This document shows, one piece after another, positions 41,043 to 49,466 of a stretch of 64,000 bases of DNA. Numbering within the stretch: the stretch's first letter is position 1; every line of letters starts with the position of its first letter. Location: assembly GCA_016793465.1 (NCBI GenBank), contig JAEUJW010000067.1, forward strand, positions 248,001-312,000, given 5' to 3'. Source of the DNA: Myxococcales bacterium (GTDB lineage Bacteria; Myxococcota; Polyangia; Nannocystales; Nannocystaceae). Under the pieces are notes generated by a model. The model saw nothing but the letters and a program-made list of their open reading frames with translations, was not told the DNA's origin and ran no database searches. The translations under genes were made by a program, and so were the position numbers.

Positions 41043-41597
41043 TCAGCCCTCGATCCCGACCACCCGGCGCCGCCCCGGCGTCGCCGGCTTGCTCGGCGCG
41101 GTCTTCCTGCGCTTCGTCTCCGCGACGTCGGGCGGCTCGTCCTGCGGGGGAGGGCAGGGGTTGATGTCGTCGTCCGGCGGCTCCGGCCGCGGCTCCGCCT
41201 GCTTCATGGTCCGCGCCGGCACGACCACGGGCGCGGGCGCGGGCGCCTCGACCTCGAGCTGCGCACCCTCGATCCGCGGCGGCGGCTCGTGCGGCGCGCA
41301 GGCCGTCAGCGCCGCCGCGACCAGCCCCGGCGCCAGCCGCGACGGCCGCGGCCGGCGATACACCACGCGCCCGTCGTCCCGCACCTCGTACGAGATGCAG
41401 GCCCGGCGCTCGCGCGGCCGGGCCATGAACCGCGCGGCCTCGCGCTCGGACATCGCCGACAGGTCGACGACCACGCGGTCGCACGCGCCGCAGCGCCGGC
41501 CGCCCGCGGCCGCGGACATCGCGTCGTAGTCCTCACCGCAGCTGTAGTGCAGCGGCAGGTGCACGGCGAGGCGGACGTCGCGGAGCTCGCGGGCCAT
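41043..41597 (-). CDS. Small protein with CxxC domain and one central membrane segment
   Basis: A 184-residue protein of unrecognised function. The N-terminal part (about 1-75) has CGACDRVVVDLSAMSEREA, a CxxC pair followed by a short helix (landmarks: CGAC, DLSAMSEREA). Then a single hydrophobic segment (about 87-100, LAPGLVAAALTAC) is followed by a Pro/Glu-rich tail. The segment ending in Cys resembles a lipobox but is internal, so I read it as a transmembrane anchor. The gene directly adjoins the stop of the cyclase gene and diverges from the second kinase gene. The start ATG at 41597 is chosen because TACGAT lies 7 bases upstream; another ATG is at 41606. Confidence 0.68.
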   Translation of the reverse strand: MARELRDVRLAVHLPLHYSCGEDYDAMSAAAGGRRCGACDRVVVDLSAMSEREAARFMARPRERRACISYEVRDDGRVVYRRPRPSRLAPGLVAAALTACAPHEPPPRIEGAQLEVEAPAPAPVVVPARTMKQAEPRPEPPDDDINPCPPPQDEPPDVAETKRRKTAPSKPATPGRRRVVGIEG

Positions 41598-41604
41598 GAG
41601 ACGC

Positions 41605-41610
41605 ATCGTA
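41605..41610 (-). promoter_or_regulatory. TAnnnT motif, TACGAT, 7 bases before an ATG
   Basis: TACGAT-GCGTCTC-ATG on the minus strand. Divergent partner of the site at 41685. Confidence 0.35.
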
Positions 41611-41684
41611 CGCGCGACCGGGCCGATCGTGCCACCGCGATCGCCGCGCGCGGCTGCGGCCCGGCGGACCCGCTGTGATGCTGT

Positions 41685-41690
41685 TAGAGT
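41685..41690 (+). promoter_or_regulatory. TAnnnT motif, TAGAGT, 7 bases before the second kinase start
   Basis: TAGAGT-CGCCGAG-GTG. The start codon choice at 41698 rests partly on it. Confidence 0.4.
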
Positions 41691-41697
41691 CGCCGAG

Positions 41698-43950
41698 GTG
41701 ACCTCCGCGGCCCCCGACGAGCGCACGCTCGCCAGCTTCGGCGCCGCCGAGATCGGCGAGGCCGGTCTGCCGACGCTCGTCGCCGGCCGCTACCAGATCC
41801 TCGAGTGCCTCGGCGAGGGCGGCATGGGCGTGGTCTGCCGCGGCTACGACCTCGACCTCGAGGAGACCGTCGCCGTCAAATTCCTGCGCTCCGACCTCGC
41901 CGACGACGACGCCGTGCGCGCCCGCTTCCGCCGCGAGGTCAAGCTCGCCCGCCGCGTCACCCACCCCCACGTCGCCCGCGTGTACGAGTTCGGCCGCGAC
42001 GGCGCGCTCTGCTTCCTCACCATGGAGTACGTGCCCGGCGAGTCGCTGCAGGCCCTCCTCCGCCGCGACGCCCCGCTGCCGCCCTCGCAGGTGCTGCACC
42101 TCGGCCTGCGCATCTGCGAGGGCCTCGCCGCCGCCCACGCCGCCGACGTCGTGCACGGCGACATCAAGCCCGGCAACATCCTCGTCGCCCCCGTCCGCGG
42201 CGCCGTCGTCACCGACTTCGGCATCTCCCAGGCCCTCAGCGACCCGACCGCCAGCGACGGCGGCACCACCGGCACCCCGTTCTACATGGCCCCCGAGCAG
42301 GCGCGCGGCGAGCCCATGCGCACCCAGACCGACGTCTACTCGGTCGGCGTGGTCCTGTTCGAGGCCCTCACCGGCGTCAGCCCCTGGCTCGAGAGCGACG
42401 CCCTCGGCCTGCTCGCGTGCAAGCGCGGCGGCCGCGAGCCCGACCTGGGGCGCTTCACCGACCTGTCCGCCGCGTGGCGCCGCCTGCTCGCCGACTGCCT
42501 GCGCGCCGACCCCGACCGGCGCCCCGCCGACGCCGCCGCCCTGCTCGCCCGCCTCGAGGCCATGCGCGAGGCCGCGGCCGCGCCGCCGCCGGTGCCCGCG
42601 CCGGCCCGCGCCCCGCTGGCCGCCAACGACGCCGCCGGTCCGCGCTGGATCTCCGTCACCCCGCTGGTCGCCGCCGACGCGCTCGCCTGGATCTCCGCCG
42701 ACTTCCACCACGCCCTCGCCCAGATCCGCGGCCTGCGCGTGCTCACCGGCGGCAGCGACGAGATCCGCCCGGCCGCCGCGATCACCGGCAGCGCCGCCGA
42801 GACCGCGGACGGCGTGCGCGTCGAGCTCGAGCTCGCGGCCGGCGAGCGCCGCACCCGCGTGTCGCTCTCGCAGCCCCGCGCCGCCCTGCACCAGCTCGGA
42901 GCCGAGCTCGCCGCCCGCGTCGCCGCCGCCCTCGACCGCACCGCCTCGCCGCTGCGCCGCGACGACCTGCCCGCCGACGTGTCCGAGCTCTACGTCAAGG
43001 CCCGCCACGCCTACCTGACCATGTACTCCGACCGCGCGCTCCAGCTGTTCGAGGCGGCCCTCGCCCGCGCCCCCGACCACCCCATGCTGCAGCTCGGCCA
43101 CACCCTCGCGCGCGTGCAGGCCGGCCTGATGTTCCGCGAGCCCACGCCCGCCGAGCTCGCCGAGCTGCGCGCCCTCGTCGACCACGCGATCACCCACCAC
43201 GACGAGCTCGGCGAGTCGCACCTCGCCCGCGCCCGCATCGCCCTCGCCGGCGGCGACGCCACCACCGCCGCGCGCAGCCTCGTCGTCGCCCTCCAGCGCG
43301 CGCCGAGCCTCAGCGAGGCCTACAACCTGCTGTCCGACCTGCTGCTGGACATCGGCCGCCTGCCCGACGCCGCCCGCCGCCTCGAGATCTCGCTGGCCCT
43401 CGACCGCACCTCGTACATGGCCTGGTCGTGCCGCCTGCGCCTGCTGGCCTACCGCGAGCAGTGGGACGAGTTCTACGCCGACGTCGACGGCCCGATCGCC
43501 GCCACCGGCATGCGCACGATTTTAATTCCGCGGCTCATGCTGTGGCACCCGCGGCCCGGCGCGTTCGAACGCCTCGAGCAGGTGCTCGAGCACAACGCCG
43601 ACAACCTGCCGCCGCCGGTCTACCGCGCCACCCGCCTGATCGTCGCCTTCGCCCTGCGGCGCATGCCCACCGACGAGATCCTCGACACCCTCATCGCCTA
43701 CGGCACCGGCAGCAACTACCGCCGCAACACCTTCGTGTACCAGGTCGGCTGCGAGCTCGCCTGCGCCGCCGGCGACCTGCGCCGCGCCCGCGGCTTCCTC
43801 ACCCTCGCCGACCGCTGGCTGCTCACCGACCGCCAGTGGAGCGAGCGCTGCCCGCTGCTCGAGCCGCTGCGCGCGGACCCCATGTTCGCCGAGGTCCGCG
43901 AGCGCGTGCGGGCCCGCGCCGACGCCCTCGCCGAGGCCATCTGGGGCTGA
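41698..43950 (+). CDS. Ser/Thr protein kinase with TPR tail and HGD catalytic loop
   Basis: A 750-residue protein. The kinase domain (about 30-300) has GEGGMGVV, VAVKFLR (Lys61), catalytic loop HGDIKPGN starting at His153, DFG and APEQ. The normal HRD Arg is Gly154, so activation-loop phosphorylation may not be needed for activity, as in non-RD kinases. After an Ala/Pro linker come a domain of about 100 residues (EIRPAAAITGSAAE, as in kinases with sensor parts) and helical repeats of the TPR type up to the C-terminus. No transmembrane segment is seen. It converges with the amrS gene; the stop codons are separated by 6 bp. Confidence 0.92.
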   Translation: MTSAAPDERTLASFGAAEIGEAGLPTLVAGRYQILECLGEGGMGVVCRGYDLDLEETVAVKFLRSDLADDDAVRARFRREVKLARRVTHPHVARVYEFGRDGALCFLTMEYVPGESLQALLRRDAPLPPSQVLHLGLRICEGLAAAHAADVVHGDIKPGNILVAPVRGAVVTDFGISQALSDPTASDGGTTGTPFYMAPEQARGEPMRTQTDVYSVGVVLFEALTGVSPWLESDALGLLACKRGGREPDLGRFTDLSAAWRRLLADCLRADPDRRPADAAALLARLEAMREAAAAPPPVPAPARAPLAANDAAGPRWISVTPLVAADALAWISADFHHALAQIRGLRVLTGGSDEIRPAAAITGSAAETADGVRVELELAAGERRTRVSLSQPRAALHQLGAELAARVAAALDRTASPLRRDDLPADVSELYVKARHAYLTMYSDRALQLFEAALARAPDHPMLQLGHTLARVQAGLMFREPTPAELAELRALVDHAITHHDELGESHLARARIALAGGDATTAARSLVVALQRAPSLSEAYNLLSDLLLDIGRLPDAARRLEISLALDRTSYMAWSCRLRLLAYREQWDEFYADVDGPIAATGMRTILIPRLMLWHPRPGAFERLEQVLEHNADNLPPPVYRATRLIVAFALRRMPTDEILDTLIAYGTGSNYRRNTFVYQVGCELACAAGDLRRARGFLTLADRWLLTDRQWSERCPLLEPLRADPMFAEVRERVRARADALAEAIWG

Positions 43951-43960
43951 ATTTTTTCAG
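43947..43960. terminator. Short inverted repeat at a convergent gene end
   Basis: CTGAATTTTTTCAG: CTGAA and TTCAG pair around TTTT. It holds both stop codons, TGA of the kinase gene and TGA (as TCA) of amrS. The stem is short for an intrinsic terminator. Confidence 0.35.
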
Positions 43961-45033
43961 GATTTGATGTGCAAGCGCCGGCGCTTGCGGCCCCAATCGC
44001 CGACCCTGGCCCCGAAGCGCCCCGCGAGCGCCGTCCCGCAGTCCGGGCAGGTCCCCTGCGGCGTCACCCGGTAGTCAAGAATCTCGTACCAGTCGCGTTT
44101 GATGAGGGCCGCCTGGCACTCGGGGCAGCTCGTGGTGGCGCCGGCGACGTCGTGTACGTTGCCCGTATAAACGTGGTGCAGCCCGTGCCTGCGCGCGATC
44201 TCCCGCGCCCGCGTCAGCGTCGCCGGCGGCGTCGGGGGCACGTCGAGCATCTTAAAATCGGGGTGGAACGCCGAGAAGTGCAGGGGCACGTCGGGCCCGA
44301 GCTTGCCCGCGACCCACGCCGACAGCCGCTCGAGCTCCGCGCTCGAGTCGTTGTGCCCGGGGATCAGCAGCGTCGTGATCTCGAGCCACACGTCGGTCTC
44401 GTGGCGCAGGTACTCGAGCGTCTCCAGCACCGGCGCCAGCTCGGCGAACGTGATCTTGTTGTAGAACTGCTCGCTGAAGGCCTTCAGGTCGATGTTGGCC
44501 GCGTCCATCTTCGCGTAGAACTCGCGGCGCGGCGCGGCGCACATGTAGCCGGCGCTCACGGCCACCGTCGCGACCCCGCGCGCGCGGCAGGCGTCGGCGA
44601 TGTCCATCGCGTACTCGGCCCAGATCACCGGATCGTTGTAGGTGAAGGCCACGCTGCGGCAGCCCGCCTCGACCGCGGCCGCGGCGATCGCCTCGGGGCT
44701 GGCGGCGTCGGCCAGGCGGTCGTCGTCCCGCGCCTTCGAGATGTCGTGGTTCTGGCAGAACTTGCACCCGAGGTTGCAGCCCGCCGTGCCGAACGACAGC
44801 ACGCTGGTGCCCGGATAGAACTGATTGAGCGGCTTTTTTTCGATCGGGTCGACGCAGAACCCCGACGAGCGCCCCCAGGTCGTCAGCACCATCGCGTCGC
44901 CGCTGCGCTGGCGCACGAAGCAGAAGCCCCGCTGGCCGTCCTGCAGGGTGCACGCCCGCGGGCACAGGTCGCAGTGCACGCGACCGTCCGCCTGCATGTG
45001 CCACCAGCGGCCCGGCACGACCTCGGCGCTCAC
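43957..45033 (-). CDS. amrS: AmmeMemoRadiSam system radical SAM enzyme
   Basis: A 358-residue radical SAM enzyme with the cluster motif CNLGCKFC (Cys86, Cys90, Cys93), an N-terminal Cys-rich box CDLCPRACTLQDGQRGFC and two CPxC zinc-like pairs at the C-terminus (CPECQ, CPDCG). This is the layout of the AmmeMemoRadiSam radical SAM protein, which occurs with AMMECR1 and MEMO proteins as here. The reaction of the system is not established. The GTG at 45033 overlaps the stop of amrA (GTGA). The same overlap joins amrB and amrA, so all three are strongly coupled. Confidence 0.93.
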   Translation of the reverse strand: MSAEVVPGRWWHMQADGRVHCDLCPRACTLQDGQRGFCFVRQRSGDAMVLTTWGRSSGFCVDPIEKKPLNQFYPGTSVLSFGTAGCNLGCKFCQNHDISKARDDDRLADAASPEAIAAAAVEAGCRSVAFTYNDPVIWAEYAMDIADACRARGVATVAVSAGYMCAAPRREFYAKMDAANIDLKAFSEQFYNKITFAELAPVLETLEYLRHETDVWLEITTLLIPGHNDSSAELERLSAWVAGKLGPDVPLHFSAFHPDFKMLDVPPTPPATLTRAREIARRHGLHHVYTGNVHDVAGATTSCPECQAALIKRDWYEILDYRVTPQGTCPDCGTALAGRFGARVGDWGRKRRRLHIKS

Positions 45034-45590
45034 GACTCGCCCTCCACGAAGTGCTCGGCGGTGAAGCGCTCGGCCTGCATGCCCTCCGGCCAGCGCCCCC
45101 GCGGGAAGCGCCCCTTGGCCAGCAGGTGGTCGACGAACGCCTGCGCGTCCGGCAGCTGCTCCCACACCGCCGGGATGAACACCGCGCTGTGCGTGCCCGC
45201 CGACAGCACCAGCCCGTCGACGCCGGGCCGCAGGTGGCGCAGCAGCTCCTCGCGCGTGCCCGCGGGGATCCGCTCCATCGGCGACATCAGCGAGATCTCG
45301 AGCCGCGTGCGCGCCAGCTCGTCGCGCCGCAGCGGCGAGAACCGCGGGTCGCGCAGCGCCGCCGCCACCGCGTTGTGCCGCACCGCCTCGTCGAGCCGCG
45401 GGCTCGCCTGCAGGTTGCCGATGCACCCGCGCAGCTCCTCGCCCTGCTTCAGGCTCACGAAGCACGCGCCGGGCCGGGCCAGCCGCGCCGCCTCCGCGCC
45501 GGTCGGCGAGGGCTGCGCCCGCGAGCCGCCGAGCGCCGCCTCGATGGCCCCCCGCGCCAACTTTAACAGTGTCGTCCCGAGCGCGGTCAC
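45030..45590 (-). CDS. amrA: AmmeMemoRadiSam system protein A (AMMECR1 domain)
   Basis: A 186-residue AMMECR1-domain protein with LRGCIGNLQASPRLDEAVRHNAVAAALRDPRFSPL as the conserved core (landmarks: RGCIG, LDEAV, AAALRDPRF) and EISLMSPMERI. The Cys in RGCIG is conserved in the family. AMMECR1 proteins associate with MEMO and radical SAM partners in bacteria and archaea; the substrate is unknown. The gene overlaps both neighbours by 4 bp. The start is GTG at 45590. Confidence 0.93.
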   Translation of the reverse strand: MTALGTTLLKLARGAIEAALGGSRAQPSPTGAEAARLARPGACFVSLKQGEELRGCIGNLQASPRLDEAVRHNAVAAALRDPRFSPLRRDELARTRLEISLMSPMERIPAGTREELLRHLRPGVDGLVLSAGTHSAVFIPAVWEQLPDAQAFVDHLLAKGRFPRGRWPEGMQAERFTAEHFVEGES

Positions 45591-46402
45591 GGGGCCTCCT
45601 GCGTGTACGCGAACGCGGCGTAGCCGACCACGCGGCGGCGGTCGCCGGCGGTGTCGCCCGAGCTGCGCAGGTCGAGCAGGCGCGGCGTCAGCTTGTGCTG
45701 TTTGGCCGCCTGCATGAAGCCGCGGACGCCGTGCGCGCCGCAGGCCTGGTCGCCGGCGAAGCCGCCGTCGCCGGCCAGGATCTTGCGCGCCGTCGCCTCG
45801 TCGAGCGCGCGCGCCTCGGCGTACGGCAGGTAGTGCGAGAGGTCGGTGCTGACGACGATCAGCGTGTCGTCGTCGCCCCACAGCGCCGCGAGCGCGCCCG
45901 CCACCGCCGCCGGTCCGGCCTGGCCGATCACCAGCGGCACCAGCGTGAACCCCTCGCCGAGCGCCCGCTGCAGGAACGGCAGCTGCACCTCGAGCGAGTG
46001 CTCCTGCGCGTGCGCCTCGGCCGACACGCACACCTGCGGCAGCGCGGCCGCCCGCCGCACGAGCTCGGCGTCGAGCGCGATCCTGCCGAGCGGCGTCTCG
46101 ACCGCGTCGGCGTCGGGCAGGGCCAGCCCGCGCAGGCCGACGAAGTGACACGGCCCGATCAGCACCACCCGCGGCGGCGGCGGGTGCCCCGCGAGCTGGC
46201 GGTACGCGCTCGCCGCGATCGGCCCCGAGTACACGTAGCCCGCGTGCGGCACGATCAGCGCCTTCGGCCGCGGCCCGCCCGGCGCCGGCGTGGCCGCCAG
46301 CATGGCGTCGACCTCGGCCGCCAGCGAGGCCGCGTCGCCCGGGTAGAAGCGGCCCGCGACGGCCGCCGGGCGCACATTCCCATGGTCTCGTGAATCCCTC
46401 AT
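45587..46402 (-). CDS. amrB: AmmeMemoRadiSam system protein B (MEMO family)
   Basis: A 271-residue MEMO-family protein. Metal-ligand landmarks are VPHAGYVYSG (His53), IGPCHF (His86) and STDLSHY near residue 190, as in the nonhaem dioxygenase-like MEMO fold. In the family the residue before the second His is usually Ser (GPSH); here it is Cys. It is the first gene of the amrB-amrA-amrS unit. ATG at 46402 is preceded by TATCTG 9 bases upstream and a GAGGA sequence, so both start signals may contribute. Confidence 0.93.
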   Translation of the reverse strand: MRDSRDHGNVRPAAVAGRFYPGDAASLAAEVDAMLAATPAPGGPRPKALIVPHAGYVYSGPIAASAYRQLAGHPPPPRVVLIGPCHFVGLRGLALPDADAVETPLGRIALDAELVRRAAALPQVCVSAEAHAQEHSLEVQLPFLQRALGEGFTLVPLVIGQAGPAAVAGALAALWGDDDTLIVVSTDLSHYLPYAEARALDEATARKILAGDGGFAGDQACGAHGVRGFMQAAKQHKLTPRLLDLRSSGDTAGDRRRVVGYAAFAYTQEAP

Positions 46403-46411
46403 CGGTCCTCA

Positions 46412-46417
46412 CAGATA
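46412..46417 (-). promoter_or_regulatory. Possible -10-like hexamer TATCTG before the amr operon
   Basis: TATCTG-TGAGGACCG-ATG on the minus strand. The last base differs from TAnnnT. The GAGGA inside the spacer could act as ribosome binding site if transcription starts further upstream. Confidence 0.25.
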
Positions 46418-46504
46418 TCACGCGAACGCCGCGACGACAGGTGCACCCGCGTGCGCTCGTCCTCACGCGACCAGGGGGCCTCGCGCGAGCTTCACGGCGG
46501 CCCT

Positions 46505-46676
46505 GTCGCTCGCGGGCCCCGGACCGGCGCCGCCCGCGTCGGTACTGGAGGCCGCCGTCGTGGGTCCGCGACCTGTCCCTTCGGCCATGCGCCGCGTCGC
46601 TCGCGGACCCGGACCGGCGCCGCCCGCGTCGGCGCTCGCGGCCGACGGCGAGCGACATGTCCCTTCGGCCATGTGC
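46505..46676. repeat. Two imperfect tandem copies of an approx. 85-90-bp unit
   Basis: Within the 303-bp gap between amrB and the tail-collar gene, GGACCGGCGCCGCCCGCGTC occurs at 46521 and 46611 and TGTCCCTTCGGCCATG at 46574 and 46658. The blocks follow each other in the same order in both copies. No gene is recognised; a small minus-strand frame repeats MAEGT and DAGGAGPGP and could be a by-product of the repeat. The rest of the gap has no visible feature. Confidence 0.8.
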
Positions 46677-46705
46677 CGGGCGGCCGACGCGACGGCCGGC
46701 GCGGC

Positions 46706-47209
46706 TCAGCTGCGCGAGGGGTAGATGCCCTCGAGGCAGATGATGTAGCTGAGCCCGAGGAACGGCGGCATGGTGCCGACCGGCTGGTTGCCGCCGGCCA
46801 CGCCGACGGTGTCGGCCGGGGCCGTCGCGGTCGCCGGGGCGCCGTAGCCGCCGCCGTTCGCGTTGTAGCCGGCGCTCGGCACCTTGGTCGTCGGGTCGGC
46901 GTCACGCACGGCCAGCGTGTGGCTGTGCGCCGGCATCTGCGCCTGGGTCAGGGTGACGGTCTCGCTGCCGCCGGCCTCGCCGAGCTGGCGCGGGCTGGTC
47001 GCGGGCCCGTCGCCGAAGCCGACGGCCACGCGACCTCGCAGGTCGGGCAGGGCGAAGGTGGTCTGCCCGTTGCCGCCGTAGGTCGTCCCGAGGATCGAGA
47101 ACAGCGCGGTGTTCTGGGCGATGGACATGATCTGGCCGTTGCAGAAGGCCCAGCCCCTGGGCGCGAAGTTGCCGGCGAACAGTCGGATCTCAGCGATGAA
47201 TGCTTCCAT
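46706..47209 (-). CDS. Phage tail-collar-domain protein (microcystin-dependent-protein-like)
   Basis: A 167-residue protein with FIAEIRLFAGNFAPRGWAFCNGQ at the start and TTFALPDLRGRVAVGFG, HSHT and LGLSYIICLEGIYP later (given as landmarks APRGWAFCNGQ, LPDLRGR, YIICLEGIYP). That is the complete tail-collar/MdpB pattern. Such proteins occur as phage tail fibre parts and as free-standing genes in many environmental bacteria. No other phage gene is near, so this copy is an orphan. GTG lies one codon upstream of the chosen ATG at 47209. Confidence 0.88.
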   Translation of the reverse strand: MEAFIAEIRLFAGNFAPRGWAFCNGQIMSIAQNTALFSILGTTYGGNGQTTFALPDLRGRVAVGFGDGPATSPRQLGEAGGSETVTLTQAQMPAHSHTLAVRDADPTTKVPSAGYNANGGGYGAPATATAPADTVGVAGGNQPVGTMPPFLGLSYIICLEGIYPSRS

Positions 47210-47268
47210 CACGCCATGACATCACGAAACTCGGGCGCGAGGGGGTTGCCGCCGCGCCTGACGCCTCG

Positions 47269-47964
47269 TCACAGCTTGACGGAAAACTCGGTTCCATCGC
47301 CGAGGTGGAGCGTGCTCGAGCGAAACCCGTTGGCGGGGTCCTGCATGTGCTCGACGTACGGCCGGAGGTCGCGCTTGAACGTGAAGATGTTGTCGCCGAT
47401 GACGACCCCTCCGCTGCGCACGAGCGGTCCGATCATGCGGATGACGGGCATGTACCCGTCCTTCCAGCCGTCGAGCAGCGCCATGTCGATCGGGTCCTTC
47501 TCGTCCTTCAACGTCAGCAGCGCGTCGCCCTCGCGGATCTCGGCGAACTCGGCGAGGCCGGCGTCGGCCAGGTTCTTGCGGGCCGCGGCGACCTTCTCCG
47601 CCACCAGCTCGGTGCCGATGACCGTGCCGCCGCCGTTGTCGCGGACCGCGGCCGCGAAGTAGAGCGTCGAGATGCCGAACGAGGTGCCGAACTCGACGAT
47701 CCGCCGGGCCCCGATCGCGCGCGCCATCAGGTAACAGAACGTGCCCTGCTCCGGCGACAGCGGCAGGTAGAGCCCGCGCGCCCGCGCCGACAGCTCGTCC
47801 CAGCTCGGCTTTTTGCCGAGCGCCCCGCGCAGGAACGCCGGCGCCAGGTCGCGCACGATCTGGAAGCGCTGGCCCGCCGCCGCCCCGTGCAGGCGCTGCA
47901 GCACCGCCGTGATCTTCGGGTCGCCGATCGCCGCGCCGATGCTCCCGGGGTGCCGGGACTTCAC
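47269..47964 (-). CDS. Class I SAM-dependent O-methyltransferase
   Basis: A 231-residue methyltransferase of the catechol/caffeoyl-CoA type: motif [16 protein letters not shown], then VIGTEL and [11 protein letters not shown], the last being the metal-binding Asp region. The family needs a divalent metal and methylates catechol-like or phenolic hydroxyls. GTG at 47964 overlaps the msrA stop by 4 bp. The substrate is unknown. Fusion of its expression with msrA suggests a stress or detoxification setting, which is an inference. Confidence 0.85.
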   Translation of the reverse strand: MKSRHPGSIGAAIGDPKITAVLQRLHGAAAGQRFQIVRDLAPAFLRGALGKKPSWDELSARARGLYLPLSPEQGTFCYLMARAIGARRIVEFGTSFGISTLYFAAAVRDNGGGTVIGTELVAEKVAAARKNLADAGLAEFAEIREGDALLTLKDEKDPIDMALLDGWKDGYMPVIRMIGPLVRSGGVVIGDNIFTFKRDLRPYVEHMQDPANGFRSSTLHLGDGTEFSVKL

Positions 47965-48614
47965 GACGTCTTCACCCCGATCGGGCAGGCCACGCCGGTC
48001 CCGCCGAGCCCGCAGTAGCCGTTGGGGTTCTTGGCCAGGTACTGCTGGTGGTACGCCTCCGCGTAATAGAACTCGGGCGCCGCCGCGATCTCGGTGGTGA
48101 TCTGGCCGTAGCGGGCCTTCGTCAGCGCCGCCTGGAACGCCGCGCGCGAGGCCTCGGCCTGCTGCTGCTGCGCCGCCCCGTGGGTGTAGATCCCCGAGCG
48201 GTACTGCGTGCCGACGTCGTTGCCCTGGCGCATCCCCTGGGTCGGGTCGTGGTTGTCCCAGAACACCTTCAATAGTGCCTCGTAGCTGATGCGCTGCGGG
48301 TCGAAGACCACGCGCACGACCTCGTTGTGGCCGGTGCGCCCGGTGCACACCTCCTCGTAGCTGGGGTTCGGCGTGAACCCGGCCGCGTACCCGACCGACG
48401 TCGAGAACACCCCCGGCTGGGTCTGCCAGAACTTGCGCTCGGCCCCCCAGAAGCAGCCCATGCCGAACATCGCCAGCTCGAGGCCGTCGGGGAACGGCGG
48501 CGCCAGCGGCGTCTCCAGCACGAAGTGCTTGCTCGGCACCGGCATCTTCTCGTTGCGTCCGGGCAGCGCCTCCCCGGGCGTCGGCATCCTCGTCTTGCGC
48601 GATTCGGCGAACAT
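47961..48614 (-). CDS. msrA: Peptide-methionine (S)-S-oxide reductase MsrA
   Basis: A 217-residue protein with the catalytic GCFWG (Cys54), and family landmarks [22 protein letters not shown] and QYRSGIY. Resolving Cys residues are [11 protein letters not shown] near the C-terminus. MsrA reduces methionine sulfoxide in proteins with thioredoxin as donor. The N-terminal 40 residues precede the core and resemble the plant/cyanobacterial type. ATG at 48614 has TTTACT 8 bases upstream. It is coupled to the O-methyltransferase gene. Confidence 0.95.
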   Translation of the reverse strand: MFAESRKTRMPTPGEALPGRNEKMPVPSKHFVLETPLAPPFPDGLELAMFGMGCFWGAERKFWQTQPGVFSTSVGYAAGFTPNPSYEEVCTGRTGHNEVVRVVFDPQRISYEALLKVFWDNHDPTQGMRQGNDVGTQYRSGIYTHGAAQQQQAEASRAAFQAALTKARYGQITTEIAAAPEFYYAEAYHQQYLAKNPNGYCGLGGTGVACPIGVKTS

Positions 48615-48622
48615 GGCCCGGG

Positions 48623-48628
48623 AGTAAA
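48623..48628 (-). promoter_or_regulatory. -10-like hexamer TTTACT, 8 bases before msrA
   Basis: TTTACT-CCCGGGCC-ATG. Second base differs from TAnnnT; spacing matches. No ribosome binding site is present. Confidence 0.3.
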
Positions 48629-48689
48629 CCACGCCGCCAGGACGGCGCAAGCGCCTTCCCCCTGCTATCGTCGCGGCGCGCTCCTGCCC

Positions 48690-49466
48690 ATGCCGACCCT
48701 CACCGCCGACAACCTCGTCTCTCACATCCAGCGCCTCGGCAGCTCCGGCGGCGCGGACAACCGCCTGGTGGTCGCCTCCCGCGACTACTACATGATCTTC
48801 TCCGGCCACCCCGGCGTGCCCGGGCTCCACGCCGAGGCCGTCAGCAACTTCTACCTGCCCCGCGCCGCCGAGCTGACCCCCGCCCGCCAGGCCGTGCTCG
48901 GTCAGCGGATGTTCGTCGCGCGCGCCGGCCGCAACAATTTTTACCGCAGCCTCGCCAGCACGACCGACGCCGAGCTGCGCTCGTTCGTCGACGACGCGCT
49001 GGACGTGTTCGCCCGCGCCTACGGCGTCGAGCCCGGCAGCCCCGCCGAGTTCGACCTCAGCTTCGGCGAGCCCGAGCCCACCCGCAACCCCGACCTCCTG
49101 CGCCACATGAAGCTGCTCAGCGTCATGCGCGACTGGGAGACCCGCAAGCAGGTGTACACGACCTTCCTCGGCGCCACCGTGCTGCTCGCCACCGACAGCG
49201 AGGGCGGCCCCGAGCCGCAGGAGGTCGACCGCCTCGGCGCCTTCCCGGTCTGGGCCTGCTTCACCGACATCGACGCCCTGCGCCTGTGGCAGCCGAAGGG
49301 CGCCCCCTACAAGCCGACCCGCGTCGAGGACCTCGTGCCCCGCGCCGTCGAAAGACGCATCGGCTCGCTGCTCATCAACCCCAGGGGCAACATCGGCGGC
49401 GAGCTCTACATCAACGAGCTCGAGAGCCTGCAAGGCGCCCTCCAGCGCCGCGCCTCGAAGATTTAA
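48690..49466 (+). CDS. SseB-domain protein
   Basis: A 258-residue protein. Its C-terminal 95 residues have the SseB N-terminal-domain pattern: [19 protein letters not shown] followed by [22 protein letters not shown] (landmarks FPVWACFTD and [12 protein letters not shown]). SseB-type domains occur in secretion chaperones and in uncharacterised proteins. The N-terminal part has no known family. No signal sequence is present. It diverges from msrA with a 75-bp gap. TATCGT lies 18 bases before the ATG, farther away than the other hexamers. It converges with the beta-helix lipoprotein gene. Confidence 0.75.
   Translation: MPTLTADNLVSHIQRLGSSGGADNRLVVASRDYYMIFSGHPGVPGLHAEAVSNFYLPRAAELTPARQAVLGQRMFVARAGRNNFYRSLASTTDAELRSFVDDALDVFARAYGVEPGSPAEFDLSFGEPEPTRNPDLLRHMKLLSVMRDWETRKQVYTTFLGATVLLATDSEGGPEPQEVDRLGAFPVWACFTDIDALRLWQPKGAPYKPTRVEDLVPRAVERRIGSLLINPRGNIGGELYINELESLQGALQRRASKI

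Noticed and set aside
44834..44840. Seven-T run in amrS (and another at 15384-15390) as a possible programmed frameshift site.
   Set aside because: The reading frame continues unbroken with conserved family sequence on both sides, and no alternative product is visible.
46706..47209. A prophage.
   Set aside because: Only one tail-like gene is present; no capsid, portal, integrase or terminase is near.
2800..49466. Isolated AT-rich spots such as TTTAA or TTAAA inside otherwise GC-saturated coding sequence, including rare TTA codons (for example 38415, 40440, 43521, 45561).
   Set aside because: About a dozen cases were counted by eye. A simple composition estimate with A and T near 14 % each expects roughly seven in 64 kb, so the excess is small. 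They encode ordinary residues (Phe-Lys, Leu-Lys, Phe-Asn).
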